A stretch of 38,279 bases of DNA from Streptomyces aureocirculatus (GCF_000720475.1 NZ_JOAP01000088.1:1-38279); one strand, 5' to 3'; positions 23,872-32,982 are shown, counted from the first letter of the stretch. Notes: generated from the sequence alone by a model not told the origin. A program made the numbers and translations.

Positions 23872-24874
23872 GCGAGGACAAGGCGCTCCGCCTGGCCCTG
23901 GCCGGGAAGATCGCTGCCGGCTCGCCGTGGCGGGGCGCTGTCGAAATTGTGCCGCGGCACGAGTTCCTGCGCGGCGGCTACTTCGAGCGCATCAACGGAC
24001 CAGGAGCGACCGCGTGGAGCCCGGTGATGCCAGAGGATCCTCCCTGGCTCGCACGCTGCTACGACGACGACTCCCTGGTCACGCAGATCGCCGGGACGAT
24101 CGTGCCGGCGGATATCCGCGGGGAGATCCTGCGGTCCCCCACCTCGTCCAGCACCATGCCAGGTCTCGTCGTGCGGATGCTCGACGACCTGCACGTCGCT
24201 GACGGGCACAGGGTGCTGGAGATCGGAACCGGGACCGGCTACTCCACCGCGCTCCTCTGTCACCTTCTCGGCGATGACCTGGTGACGTCCGTCGAGGTCG
24301 ACGCAGACGTAGCAAGCACGGCCCGCACCGCGCTGGGACGAGTCGGCTTCCACCCGCACCTGGTGACGGGCGACGGCCTGACAGGCCACGCGGACGGCGC
24401 CCCGTACGACCGCACCATCGCCACCTGCGGCGTCACCACCGTGCCCTACGCATGGGTCGGCCGCTCCTCGGCGGCGGAATCTCGTTCATGATCGCGCGGC
24501 CACAGCTCCCGCCGCCGCTCGGCACCCTCCCCGACATGGACGCCGGGGACGAGCGGCCCGCGGTCTTCGCCGCCGATGTGCTGGACGACTGGACGACGCG
24601 GTTCGTCGCTCAGATCGCCGCGCCGGGCGCCCAGCGCTTCATCCTGCATCGCAAGGGGCGCGCCGAACACGTCCTTTTGGACGCCACCTCCGGGTCATGG
24701 GCCGCGCTCACACAAGACGACGACACCTGGACCGTCCGGCAAGGCGGCGGGGAGCGGCTGTGGGACGCGGTAGAAGAGCACGTGGCTGTCTGGCGATCGG
24801 GCGGCGCCCCAGGCCTGGAACGCTTCGAGGTCACCGTCACACCACTAGGCCAGACCATCTCCTGGTCGATGTAG
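23868..24874 (+). pseudogene. tgmC: Protein-L-isoaspartate methyltransferase-like TgmC, with internal deletion and frame break
   Basis: The first 208 codons read MSEDKALRLALAGKIAAG, then VPRHEFLRGGYFERINGPGA, the SAM-binding motif VLEIGTGTGYSTALLCHLLG and the acidic VTSVEVDADVASTARTALG. This is a PCMT-type methyltransferase of the kind always found with tgmA and tgmB. At the segment VPYAWVG (about 24455) the frame is lost and a stop follows at 24489-24491. The next frame resumes with GGGISFMIARPQLPPPLGTL and carries the normal C-terminus (ATSGSWAALTQDDDTWTVRQ, RLWDAVEEHVAVWRSGG). Some 35-40 residues between them, which normally include a P-G-G loop and beta strands, are missing. The gene is therefore probably inactive. 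In graspetide pathways this enzyme methylates an Asp to allow aspartimide formation. Confidence 0.8.
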
Positions 24875-25201
24875 GCGAAGCGGGTGAGCCACCAGGCACG
24901 CACATCGTGAACAGTGAACAGCAGGCTTCGGTGCCTTCGGCACGCTGCACGGCCGCTGCTGGGGCGAGAGCGGCCGCATCCCCCGCGACGGCGCAGGTGT
25001 TTCTCTTCTCATTGGCCAGCGGCACGACCAGCTTCGGCATCAGTACTGTGGCAGGGCTGGGGCACGGGTCCTACGGAGGATCTCGGAGGCCAGGTTCTAC
25101 GACGTTGTGGGCATCACCGGCTGAATGACGGCTCGCCTGCTCGACTACATCCGGCGGGTCTGGCGGACCGGACCAACAGCGTGAGAAGTGGGAGCCGTTC
25201 G
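24875..25201. other. Intergenic stretch between tgmC and the type III PKS gene
   Basis: The two genes converge here. No frame reads as protein and I see no strong hairpin or repeat, so no terminator can be assigned. Confidence 0.3.
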
Positions 25202-26374
25202 CTAGAGCGTTTCTCCGGCGAGGGCGGTGGTGTGCAGTCCGGGTGAGGCGGAGTAGAGCACTGTGCGGGCGCCGGGTTGCGTGCCGTACTGGCGGGTGCG
25301 GTCGAGGAGGTCCAGGACGGAGGCGCCGCCACGGTTGCCGCTCGCGTACGCCCTCCAGGTGGGGTCCAGCAGGTCGGGGGGCCAGCCGTCGGGCAGGGAG
25401 TCGCGCATCTGCTCCAGGACACGGGGCCCGCCGGGGTGGGCCAGGAGCAGGTCCGGTCGCCAGTGGGGCCCGTAGCGGGTGTCCAGCCACTGCCAGATGG
25501 GGGGCAGGCTTGCTGCCATCGCCCGCGGTCCTGCCCGGTCCATGCGGAAGTGCACGCCGTCGGCTTCGCTTTCCAGGCGGTGCAGGTGGGCGGTGTGCGG
25601 GAGGGTGGCGTGGTGGGCTGCGTCCAGGCGCAGCCAGTGGCCGGTGCGGTGGCGGCCGGTGACGGCGATGGCGGCGGCGCAGTCGCTGAACAGGAGCCTG
25701 GTCATGAGGGCGTCGATGCTGTTGTCCGCGGGCTGGTAGGTGGTGCTGAGGGCTTCGGAGACCACGAGCAGCACCACGGTGTCGGGGTGGGCGGCGACCA
25801 AGCGGGCGGCGAGGGCCAGGCCGCGGGTGGAGGCGCCGCAGGCCCACTGGGTGACGGGGATGCTCATCACGTCGTCGCGGAGCCCGAGTTGGGAGACCAG
25901 GTGGACGTCGAGGCCGGGCAGGGTGGGGACGGTGCTGTTGCTGACGATCAAGGCGTCGACGTCCCTCGGGTGCAGGCCCGCACGCTGGAGGGCGTTCTCG
26001 GCGGCACGCTGTCCGTAGGTGCATACCTGCTCCCAGGCCGGTTTCGTGCGCTCAGCGGCGGTCTGGCACGCCGGTGCCGCCGTGAGGGCAGCCAGTGACC
26101 GTTCCACTGACTCGGGGGGCAGGTCCGCTTCTGCGAGGGCTCGCCGTGCGCCGTCAGTGCCGCCCAGCAGGCCGAGTCCGTTCAGGCCGCGCCTGGTTGC
26201 GGCTTGAAGCGGCAGCATCCAGCCACGGGTGGAGATGTTGGTGGCGTGTGCGAGGGCGGGTGCGCGGTCGGCGACCGGCCCGGGGTGAGCGGCACGGAAC
26301 TCGTCGACGATGGCGTCGGTGGTGATTGGGTGGGCTCCGTCGATGGACGCGGCCGGCCAGCAGTACAGCGGCAT
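25202..26374 (-). CDS. Type III polyketide synthase-like (chalcone synthase fold)
   Basis: 390 residues, the normal length. The thiolase-fold catalytic triad can be placed: Cys179 in PVTQWACGASTRGLALAARL, His313 in LLLAHPGGPRVLEQM and Asn347 in YASGNRGGASVLDLL. The N-terminus has the active-site-tunnel block ATNISTRGWMLPL and the VDALIVSNSTVPTLPGLDVH strand. The order Cys-His-Asn and the H-P-G-G motif fit this family; a KAS III-like enzyme is a less likely alternative. Such enzymes extend an acyl-CoA with malonyl-CoA and cyclise the product to pyrones, resorcinols or naphthalenes. The starter cannot be told. Its ATG overlaps the stop of the upstream regulator as TGATG. Confidence 0.82.
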   Translation of the reverse strand: MPLYCWPAASIDGAHPITTDAIVDEFRAAHPGPVADRAPALAHATNISTRGWMLPLQAATRRGLNGLGLLGGTDGARRALAEADLPPESVERSLAALTAAPACQTAAERTKPAWEQVCTYGQRAAENALQRAGLHPRDVDALIVSNSTVPTLPGLDVHLVSQLGLRDDVMSIPVTQWACGASTRGLALAARLVAAHPDTVVLLVVSEALSTTYQPADNSIDALMTRLLFSDCAAAIAVTGRHRTGHWLRLDAAHHATLPHTAHLHRLESEADGVHFRMDRAGPRAMAASLPPIWQWLDTRYGPHWRPDLLLAHPGGPRVLEQMRDSLPDGWPPDLLDPTWRAYASGNRGGASVLDLLDRTRQYGTQPGARTVLYSASPGLHTTALAGETL

Positions 26375-27202
26375 CAGGTCACCTCTCGCATCAGGTCCAT
26401 GAAGATCACGCGACAGCCGGGTGCGCCCAGGGGCTGGGCGGCGGCGGAGTCCATGAGCATGACCTCCCCCGTTGTGCCGTGGCGTATCCGCCGCCGGTCA
26501 CCATCAGGGTGCAGGTAGGGGTCGCGGCGCTGGCGCCACAGGGCGCGCACCGTCTCGTCTTGCAGGATGTGGTCGCGGATCTGGCGCAGGCGGGCGTGGT
26601 CGGGGTGGGCCAGCAGGGCGTAGTGGAGCTGGCTGACGGCGAGCGGAGCCCAGTGTCCGGCCCAGTCGATCATCACGGTCTCGCGGGCGGAAGGTGTGCC
26701 GAGGATCCAGCACATGATGTTGTCGGGCATGGCGTTGTTCCATACCGCGTGGGCATGGGGGTTGGCGACGACGACGTCCCAGCCAGATGTAGGCGGGTGT
26801 GGGCACCTGCTGGATGAGGCGGTGCCAGACCGCGGGGACCGTGGTTGCTGCGCCCGGGTGCAGGCTCGCGCTCGGGGAGGGCTGCTGGCCGTAGACCGCC
26901 AGCCACAGCACCCCCCACTCCTCCTCCGACAGACGCAGCACGTTGGCCACGGCCCGCAGGGTGGTGGCTGTCGGTGCGGCGATGAGTCCGCGCTCCAGAC
27001 GTCCGGTGGTGCGTTCCGGTAGCCCGGCTAGCAGGTCCACCTCTTCCTGGCTGAGCCCTCGGTGCGCGGGCCCTGTCAGGGGCGCCGCGGTGAGCCCGGC
27101 CTTCAGCCTCAAGGGGCCAAGGGCCGGGTAGGTCGCGGGGGCGCAGCGGGCGCGGGCGGTGCGCAGCAGCAGGCGCAGCCCCGCGGGGTCACATACCGGC
27201 AT
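26374..27202 (-). pseudogene. XRE/MmyB-type HTH regulator, frame-broken
   Basis: The ATG at 27202 has GGGAGG just upstream. Residues 1-100 hold the HTH: HRGLSQEEVDLLAGLPERTT and RLERGLIAAPTATTLRAVAN. The frame holds through VWHRLIQQVPTPAYIWL and then fails at about 26780-26790. The neighbouring frame resumes with WDVVVANPHAHAVWNNAMPD, NIMCWILGTPSARETVMIDW and ends with RVIFMDLMREVT, the ligand-binding domain of MmyB-type regulators, which in one case binds fatty acid. The domain order and both halves are convincing, so this was a single gene broken by one small indel. It is directly before the PKS gene and is probably its regulator. Confidence 0.72.
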
Positions 27203-27215
27203 GCTGCCTCCCACT

Positions 27216-27231
27216 GGACCCCCGGGGGTCC
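27216..27231. promoter_or_regulatory. Perfect 16-bp palindrome in the divergent promoter region
   Basis: GGACCCCCGGGGGTCC reads the same on both strands and sits 14 bases upstream of the regulator start, within the 251-base gap between the regulator and the conservon-like operon. It would suit a dimeric regulator binding site, or it is chance in a G+C rich sequence. Confidence 0.4.
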
Positions 27232-27453
27232 TACACCCGCCGAATAGTTTCTGATTCAACATGGCACAACGGTGCGTCTACACGAGGATCACTCTTCGCC
27301 GCAGAATCGGCCAGTGGCGCGGTTGTCCCGGTTTCCTCCCCCGCCCCGCGGGCCAGGCCGCACGTCTTGCTGCGGCGCCGGGCGCCGCACGCGCCTGAGC
27401 TGCTGCCTTGGCAGGCGCCCCGCTTCGTCGATGCACGGCAGGTGATCGTTTCT

Positions 27454-27795
27454 ATGCACGACCGAATACCTCCCGACCCGTCCGCTGGCCCCGCTCCCGG
27501 CACCCCTCTCACGCCGCTGGGCCGCCCTTTCGCCCTCGCCCAGCGCACCGCTCCTGGTGTGTGCTCGTGCCCGGCCGCGGCCCGCTGTGACGCGCCCGGC
27601 CGGCACCCCCGCGACGAGCGCTGGTGGCAGGCCCCCATCCCGGCAGCCGACCTCGCCCCGCGCACGCCGCGCGCGGTGGTGCTCGTGCACACCGTAGTGC
27701 GCAGCTGGGTCTGGACACAGATCCCGGCCGCCTGGCCCACCGGCACCAGTGCGCGCCACCCCCGGCTGCTGCCCCGCCCGAGGCGCTTCAGATGA
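27454..27795 (+). CDS. Hypothetical protein, first gene of a three-gene operon
   Basis: 113 residues from the ATG at 27454. The sequence is Pro/Arg rich with little predicted order: MHDRIPPDPSAGPAPGTPLT, then RTAPGVCSCPAAARCDAPGR with a CSC and a further Cys, ERWWQAPIPAADLAPRTPRA and VVLVHTVVRSWVWTQIP. Its stop overlaps the next start as ATGA. The operon layout, with small proteins and an ATPase facing an XRE regulator, resembles the whiJ/abaA-like loci and conservons of Streptomyces that influence development and secondary metabolism. Function not known. Confidence 0.5.
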   Translation: MHDRIPPDPSAGPAPGTPLTPLGRPFALAQRTAPGVCSCPAAARCDAPGRHPRDERWWQAPIPAADLAPRTPRAVVLVHTVVRSWVWTQIPAAWPTGTSARHPRLLPRPRRFR

Positions 27796-27986
27796 TCGGG
27801 CCCGGCGCATGGGTTCCCGTGCCCGCCGCTTCCTGGGACGGCGAAACAGCCATCTGGGCCCGCGGCATCGCCACCGGCCCGCTCCCCCTCGCCGCGCTGG
27901 ATGCCCTGCTCGCGCAGCTGCTGGCCGTCCGCCAGCGCAAAGCCGAGCTTCCCGCACCCCGCCCCGCCGTCGGAGACGAACGGTGA
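27792..27986 (+). CDS. Small hypothetical protein (64 aa) coupled to the ATPase gene
   Basis: 64 residues starting ATG at 27792: MIGPGAWVPVPAASWDGETA, IWARGIATGPLPLAALDALL and AQLLAVRQRKAELPAPRPAV. It overlaps its neighbours on both sides (ATGA before, GTGA after). A central helix is amphipathic. Size and place are like the small DUF-type partner in whiJ-like clusters, but I cannot assign it to a family. Confidence 0.55.
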   Translation: MIGPGAWVPVPAASWDGETAIWARGIATGPLPLAALDALLAQLLAVRQRKAELPAPRPAVGDER

Positions 27987-28462
27987 CCCCCCACGCCGCA
28001 ATCAGCTCGGGCGCCGAGCCGGCAACCGGCCCAACCCGCCGAGTGCCTCTCCAGCCCGCCCGGGCCCACTTCACCTACCAGCGCGAGGAAAGTGCTCTGC
28101 CCACCGTGGTGCCCTTCGCCCGGCACCAGGCCACCGCCACCCTGACCCGCTGGCTGCCCCACCACACCGACTTCATCGCCGACGCAGCCCTGGTCGTCGA
28201 CGAACTCCTCACCAACGCCTGGCGGCATTCCCGGCTCATCGGCATGCTCCTGATCCTGCACCCCACCGCCGTGCCCGGATCCGCGCACCTGTACATCGCC
28301 GTCCACGACTCCCGGCCGCACAAGCCGCCGGCGCCCCGCCGGCCCCCGCACCACGCAGAGCACGGCCGTGGCCTGCTCCTGATCGACTGCCTCGCCCACA
28401 GCCACGGCACCGCCCTCTACCCCGGACACAAGGCGGTATGGGCACGCCTCAACCTTCCCTGA
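27983..28462 (+). CDS. RsbW/anti-sigma-like ATP-binding protein (HATPase_c_2)
   Basis: 159 residues from the GTG at 27983. The GHKL/Bergerat ATP fold is visible: FARHQATATLTRWLPHHTDF, then the N-box helix DAALVVDELLTNAWRHSRLI, the acidic VHDSRPHKPPA loop and the HAEHGRGLLLIDCLAHSHGT block. This matches the ATP-binding regulatory proteins of streptomycete conservons, which act as serine kinases or anti-sigma-like proteins. The glycine G2 box is G-R-G-L-L-L-I. It is the last gene of the operon and could link the metabolite locus to a sigma or signalling system. Confidence 0.75.
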   Translation: MTPHAAISSGAEPATGPTRRVPLQPARAHFTYQREESALPTVVPFARHQATATLTRWLPHHTDFIADAALVVDELLTNAWRHSRLIGMLLILHPTAVPGSAHLYIAVHDSRPHKPPAPRRPPHHAEHGRGLLLIDCLAHSHGTALYPGHKAVWARLNLP

Positions 28463-28599
28463 CAGCTTCGTAGCTGGCCACGATGCCCGCCTCGCGGGCG
28501 GAACACCGACGCCAAGGTCGTCCATGACAACGCGGTCAGCCACCGCCTGGCGTCCAGGGGCAGAACTTCGCGCGCCTCCGCCGCTGGATCGCTGATTCT
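28463..28599 (+). other. Possible 5' fragment of the interrupted DUF6233 gene
   Basis: After the ATPase gene a short plus-strand stretch ends QNFARLRRWIADS just at the left inverted repeat of the recombinase element. Upstream of it the frame has a stop at 28525, and part of the sequence (VSHRLAS) is in another frame, so there may be a further base change. It is suggestive only. Confidence 0.35.
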
Positions 28600-28713
28600 C
28601 TGGGGGTTCGAGCTGTTGCCGCGGTAGAGATTCCGCGTTGATGCAGCTCGGCGCCAGTGTCTGCGACTCTACCCAGTGCAACAGGTGTGGAGCTATCGCC
28701 GGATCGGATGAGT

Positions 28714-29241
28714 TCAGCGAGTCTCCCGAGGGCCGTGGTTGAGTGCTCGGGTCAGTTCTCGGTTCGCGGCTCGTGACGCGTCGAGCTCGTCGGTTCGCTC
28801 GTTCAACTCGTCGTGCACGTCGGCGAGTTGTTGTTCCAGTCTCGTGATCTGTCGTTGCAGTTGATCGACGTCAACGGGGGCGCCGAGTCCCGAGTCAGCC
28901 CAGGCTGATTGCCCCATCGACTCGGAAAGCCGTTTCTCCAACTGTCGGACCCGTGTCTGCAGGCGGGTGTTCCGCTCAAGAGCGTTGGCCAGGTCCGCTT
29001 GGAGCGAGGCCCTGCTCACGGCAGTTTGGCGGCCTTCCGGCGGCGGTGCTGCGGCGGCAGCATGGACGCGTTCGAGCAGGTCCCGGTGGCGATAGAGGAA
29101 CGTGCGGTCCACTCGCGCCGTGCGGGCGAGCGAGGCGACGGTGATGTCCTCGCCGGCCCGCAGGGCGGCGTCGAGGGCCTTAAGAACGCGTTCGCGGCGC
29201 CGGGCCGAGTCGGCTCGGCGCCCCTCGATCATGCTGGTCAT
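28714..29241 (-). CDS. tnpC: TnpC-like DUF6262 protein, third gene of the recombinase trio
   Basis: 175 residues, ATG start overlapping the tnpB stop. The N-terminal 70 residues read RREREVLKALDAAL-like helices: ERVLKALDAALRAGEDITVA, SLARTARVDRTFLYRHRDLL, a winged HTH as in DUF6262. From about residue 75 a long coiled coil follows, with LERNTRLQTRVRQLEKRLSE and DQLQRQITRLEQQLADVHDE and ERTDELDASRAANRELTRAL. In Tn554, TnpC binds DNA and sets the orientation of insertion; here the HTH and coiled coil would suit a dimeric accessory protein for the two recombinases. Confidence 0.8.
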   Translation of the reverse strand: MTSMIEGRRADSARRRERVLKALDAALRAGEDITVASLARTARVDRTFLYRHRDLLERVHAAAAAPPPEGRQTAVSRASLQADLANALERNTRLQTRVRQLEKRLSESMGQSAWADSGLGAPVDVDQLQRQITRLEQQLADVHDELNERTDELDASRAANRELTRALNHGPRETR

Positions 29242-31697
29242 GCGGTTCGCTCCGGGCGGATGTTGGGCAGGGGCTGGCGGATGCGGGGCATCCCGAGTGA
29301 GACGACTTGGCGGCTGCGGCGGACTAGGGTGACGGCCTCCTGGATCTTCAGGCGGTCGTCGTCGGTGAGGTCGTCGAGGTCTTCCCTGAGACGGCGGACC
29401 AGGCGGCGGACTCGGGTGATCTCCTCATCGGAGGGCATCGCCTCGTCCCTCGCCCAACCGTCGGCGTGGGCGAAGGCGGCCAGGCGTTCGCGGTTTCGCA
29501 GCAGGTCGGCGAGGTATGCCTCCAGGTCGGGCAGGTAGGAGATGTCCGTGCGGAAGTGACCGCAGCCGACGCAGCGGAAACGGACTGGGCAGTCGTGGCC
29601 GCCGGCTGCGACGTTCGACGGTTCGGTGCAGACGCCGTAGGGGACGGCGACCTCGCCGACGGCCCGGCGCGCGTGCTCGGAGTCGAGCAGGGCCTTGGCT
29701 GTGCGCCAGACACGTTTGCCGTGCCGGTCGAATTGCATCGTGGTGACGCGGTCGACGGCTTCACGGCGCCGCTCCTGCCCAACCCTGTAGTAACGCTGGG
29801 TAGTGCCGAGTTCGCGATGGTCCATCAGGACCTTGAGGACGTCGACCGGAATCCCGGCATCGGCATGCCGCTGGGCATAGGTGTGCCGGTAGGCATAGAG
29901 AACAACTTTCGACTTGTCGAAAGGCAGCATCTTCGTCACCCGCTCGCCGTCGACCTCGACCAAGGTGGGAACAAGGATCTTGGGAAGGGAAGTCACCCAG
30001 GCTCGGTGCTGGTCCCCGATCGTGTTGTGCGCCATCGGTTTGGTGCCATGCGGATTGGTCACCACGGAGGGCAGCAGTCGGAGGTCTTTGCTGGGAGTAT
30101 GAGGAAATCGATCCCTGGTTCGCTGCTGCTGCGTCACGATGAGGGCGGCTGTGGTTTCGGAGATGGGAAGGCGCCGCCCGTTTCTGAGTGCCTTGTGGTT
30201 GTCGTAGATCAGAACAGGCTGTCCATCGCCATCTTTGTCAAGGCAGTCCCAAGGTAGCTTAGCGATCTCGCCCGGGCGCCGACCGGTATCGATCAGCAGC
30301 TCAATCGCTGTGCGGCTCTGCGTGTCTGCAACCATGTCTAGGTGGGCGCAGATTTGACGCATCACCTCAACCGGAAGATCCCGGCCAGCCTCAGTGTCTT
30401 CAGGGTCATCCGGAATATCTCCTTCGCGAAGACAGAAATCGTCCGCCAGCCCGTGGAGAATCTGGCCCCGCTGCGTGAGACCCAGAGTCCGCATACGGAT
30501 CAGCAATCGACGGCAGGCACGGGCATCTTCGCAGTGGCGGGACGCTGCGATCTCCCCTTTCTCCCGGAGATACCGCAGTCGATTGAGGAAGAGAGTGATG
30601 TCCTCCCTGGTGAGCAGACGCAGATCTACACCGCCGTCAGATCGGTTGAGCCGCAAACTCTCGGAGAGACGGGCCATAGCATTGACCTGTCGCTGGACCG
30701 TTCCTGTGGCGGTCGGGCCCCGACGACGTGGAACATCATCCAGAGCCCATGCCTTCGTTGCCTCGCGCAACCACGGTTGGGTGATCGCCTCGAAGTGCAA
30801 GCGGCCCTTCAGGCCGAAGACCGACCCGATCCAAGTGTCCTTTTTCCGTTCCGTTTCTGCAGACAGTCGGGAATGCGTAACGTGTTTGAGGAAGGTCTTG
30901 GCCCACCTTTTTGAGCTGCCCGAGAGATCGTCGCTATCCAACTGGCTGAGCGAGTCAAGTTGCTGTCGACGAACCTTGTCGCAGAGTGGCCGCAGCTGAT
31001 AGTCATGCAGCTTCATCCCCGCAGCAAGGCATTCCTGCATCGCATAGAGGAACTCGGCAGCGACATGGTCGGACAGGCCGCGCAGGCTGATGACGCCCTG
31101 TTCGGGGACGGCTGGTTCGGTCCGCCGCCAGGCGTCTTCGTCCACGGGGCGGTGTTTGCGCCATCGATGCTCGTGGGCGCGGCAATAAGGGGGAGCCTCT
31201 CGGGCCCGGTCACGAAGGCATGCCTCGACCAGGCAAGGACCAAACGCCGGCAGAGGCTGAGCCTGCGGGCTTCGGATGAACTCTTCCAGTGACAGACGAG
31301 AGCGGTTGCACTGAAGACGGTGCATATAGCACAAGCGCCCGGGGGCCGTCTCCCAAGGTCGAGCGCACTTGGGAACATGGCAGTTGGAGACCCCGATTCC
31401 TCGCCACCGCCGTCCGACTGTAGCCACGAATACCTCGAACGTCAGCCCGCTTTTTTCCCACCTCCTCCCACACCCACCGCATAGCCCGTGATACTTGGCG
31501 TGCTGCAGCCGCTGCTTGCAGTCGGAGAGTAGGCAAGTCGTGGCACCGACAAGCGGGTGGTCAATGGGGAAGACGACAATCCTGACTGCGGGGTCCCAGC
31601 CCACCATGGTCAGGAATTCCGGGGTCACTTTCTCCATCAGATCCAGGGCAGATTGCCCACGGCCCGCCGGAGAGTGGGAAGCGCTGAGAGCCTTCAC
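29238..31697 (-). CDS. tnpB: Tyrosine recombinase TnpB-like (819 aa) with zinc-finger-rich N-terminus
   Basis: Starts at a GTG that overlaps the tnpA stop as GTGA. The N-terminal 180 residues hold several cysteine clusters: CLLSDCKQRL with LCGGCGRRW, CHVPKCARPW with LCYMHRLQC, and CLVEACLRDR with YCRAHEHRW, which look like three small zinc fingers. The catalytic domain has Arg in IDTGRRPGEIAKLPW near residue 472, Lys in NHKALRNGRRLPI, the box RHTYAQRHADAG near 605, and the tyrosine in GTTQRYYRVG near 635. A fourth cysteine set, VCTEPSNVAAGGHDCPVRFR with CVGCGHF, follows. This length and layout match TnpB of Tn554-like elements. It is complete and should be active. Confidence 0.88.
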   Translation of the reverse strand: MKALSASHSPAGRGQSALDLMEKVTPEFLTMVGWDPAVRIVVFPIDHPLVGATTCLLSDCKQRLQHAKYHGLCGGCGRRWEKSGLTFEVFVATVGRRWRGIGVSNCHVPKCARPWETAPGRLCYMHRLQCNRSRLSLEEFIRSPQAQPLPAFGPCLVEACLRDRAREAPPYCRAHEHRWRKHRPVDEDAWRRTEPAVPEQGVISLRGLSDHVAAEFLYAMQECLAAGMKLHDYQLRPLCDKVRRQQLDSLSQLDSDDLSGSSKRWAKTFLKHVTHSRLSAETERKKDTWIGSVFGLKGRLHFEAITQPWLREATKAWALDDVPRRRGPTATGTVQRQVNAMARLSESLRLNRSDGGVDLRLLTREDITLFLNRLRYLREKGEIAASRHCEDARACRRLLIRMRTLGLTQRGQILHGLADDFCLREGDIPDDPEDTEAGRDLPVEVMRQICAHLDMVADTQSRTAIELLIDTGRRPGEIAKLPWDCLDKDGDGQPVLIYDNHKALRNGRRLPISETTAALIVTQQQRTRDRFPHTPSKDLRLLPSVVTNPHGTKPMAHNTIGDQHRAWVTSLPKILVPTLVEVDGERVTKMLPFDKSKVVLYAYRHTYAQRHADAGIPVDVLKVLMDHRELGTTQRYYRVGQERRREAVDRVTTMQFDRHGKRVWRTAKALLDSEHARRAVGEVAVPYGVCTEPSNVAAGGHDCPVRFRCVGCGHFRTDISYLPDLEAYLADLLRNRERLAAFAHADGWARDEAMPSDEEITRVRRLVRRLREDLDDLTDDDRLKIQEAVTLVRRSRQVVSLGMPRIRQPLPNIRPERTA

Positions 31698-32857
31698 TTC
31701 CTCACCCCGTCGATCACAGTCCGCGGAGAAGGAACCCGCTCGACGGCTGCGCGCAAGCGGGACGGTTTGGGGTGCAGGTAGGGACGGGCTGAATTTGGGT
31801 GTTTCTGTCCCAAGAGAGCCTGCACCTCGTCGAGGGTGCCACCAGCGTCACTGACGTTGCTGGCCATGGCATGTCGACACATGTGCGGAGCGATATTCCG
31901 CCCGAGTCCAGCCCTCTTCGCCAGCGACTCGACGAGCTCGCCGATCGCGTCTGGGGTGACGGGCGTGCCATAGGGTGGACGGAAGAGATTGACCAGGATG
32001 AAGTCGCTGCCGCCGGCGCCGAGCAGCCCGTGCCGTTCAAGCATGTATTGGTCGAATGCTTGCACCACCAGGAAGTCCACGGGCAGTGCGTGCGACTTCC
32101 GGGATTTCGACCATGCATTGTTGACGTTCTGGCGCCGGACGACATGAAGGTGGGCGCCCTCAATATCGCAGCCCAGCGACCGGGAGTCCATCAGCAAGTG
32201 GGCATCCGTCCGCCGCAGGCCCGCTACCTGGCCTCGACGGAGGCCCACTCGGGCCAGTAGCAGGACAATTAGACGGTCCCTGGCTGATCGGCAGGCCAGG
32301 AACATGGCCACGATCTCCTCGTCGCTGGCCCGGTCGACATCGGTCTCCGGCTCCTGGAGCCGATGGCGGGCCCGCAGCCGGTAACGCAGACTGCTGTCCT
32401 CACCACGGGCCTCGGACGGCAGGTCGTTCGTGTCGCCGAGCTCGTAGATCTGTTCAAGGACCCAACCCGGGACGCTCTTGTTCACCACCCCGTGGGCGAG
32501 GAATCCGCGGACCGCAGTGAGTACCTTGTTGATGCGTCCATCGGTGCGGACCGGCTTCGAGCCGGGGCCCGGGACCACGACGCGGCGCTCGCCGCCGTTC
32601 CCGGGCGTCCACCGCAGCCAGAGCATGAACAGTCCCATATCCTGGGCCGCAGTCCGCCAGTCACGCTTGGTGAGCAAGCACCAGGTCAAAAACAGGCAGA
32701 TGCCCTCTGCATACGCCTTCGTCGTTGTCTCCGCGCGACCGCGGCCCAGCCGAAGTTCCCGCAGGAACCGATCCGCCTCGTCGACCGACACCAGGTCGTC
32801 GTCCACCACAGTCCAGTACCGGGTGCCTGAAGGCATCCGCACAGGGAAAGCACGCAT
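31694..32857 (-). CDS. tnpA: Tyrosine recombinase TnpA-like (387 aa), first gene of the trio
   Basis: I choose the ATG at 32857, behind GAGAAGAGG, because the sequence before it reads as noise. The N-terminal core-binding domain includes RAETTTKAYAEGICLFLTWC. The catalytic domain has Arg in LARVGLRRGQVAGLRRTDAH near residue 205, then RKSHALPVDFLVVQAFDQYM, the H-x-x-R box as APHMCRHAMASNVSDAGG near 326, and the nucleophile Tyr in NSARPYLHPKPS near 358. The stop overlaps tnpB. Together with tnpB it would carry out excision and integration with strand exchange shared between the two proteins. It is the most promoter-proximal gene of the element. Confidence 0.85.
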   Translation of the reverse strand: MRAFPVRMPSGTRYWTVVDDDLVSVDEADRFLRELRLGRGRAETTTKAYAEGICLFLTWCLLTKRDWRTAAQDMGLFMLWLRWTPGNGGERRVVVPGPGSKPVRTDGRINKVLTAVRGFLAHGVVNKSVPGWVLEQIYELGDTNDLPSEARGEDSSLRYRLRARHRLQEPETDVDRASDEEIVAMFLACRSARDRLIVLLLARVGLRRGQVAGLRRTDAHLLMDSRSLGCDIEGAHLHVVRRQNVNNAWSKSRKSHALPVDFLVVQAFDQYMLERHGLLGAGGSDFILVNLFRPPYGTPVTPDAIGELVESLAKRAGLGRNIAPHMCRHAMASNVSDAGGTLDEVQALLGQKHPNSARPYLHPKPSRLRAAVERVPSPRTVIDGVRK

Positions 32858-32982
32858 CCGTACCTCTTCTCCACGAGCCAATCGCAACGATCCGCCGCAG
32901 AGCCACAACCCCCCGAGAACCGTCGTAGCAGGCCCAACGAGGGGGCTGACTACGACGTCACACCACGGTTCCCGAACCCCCA

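Noticed and set aside
27231..28681. Three long minus-strand frames opposite the ATPase operon
   Set aside because: They lack starts and motifs, while the plus strand has three genes joined by four-base overlaps.
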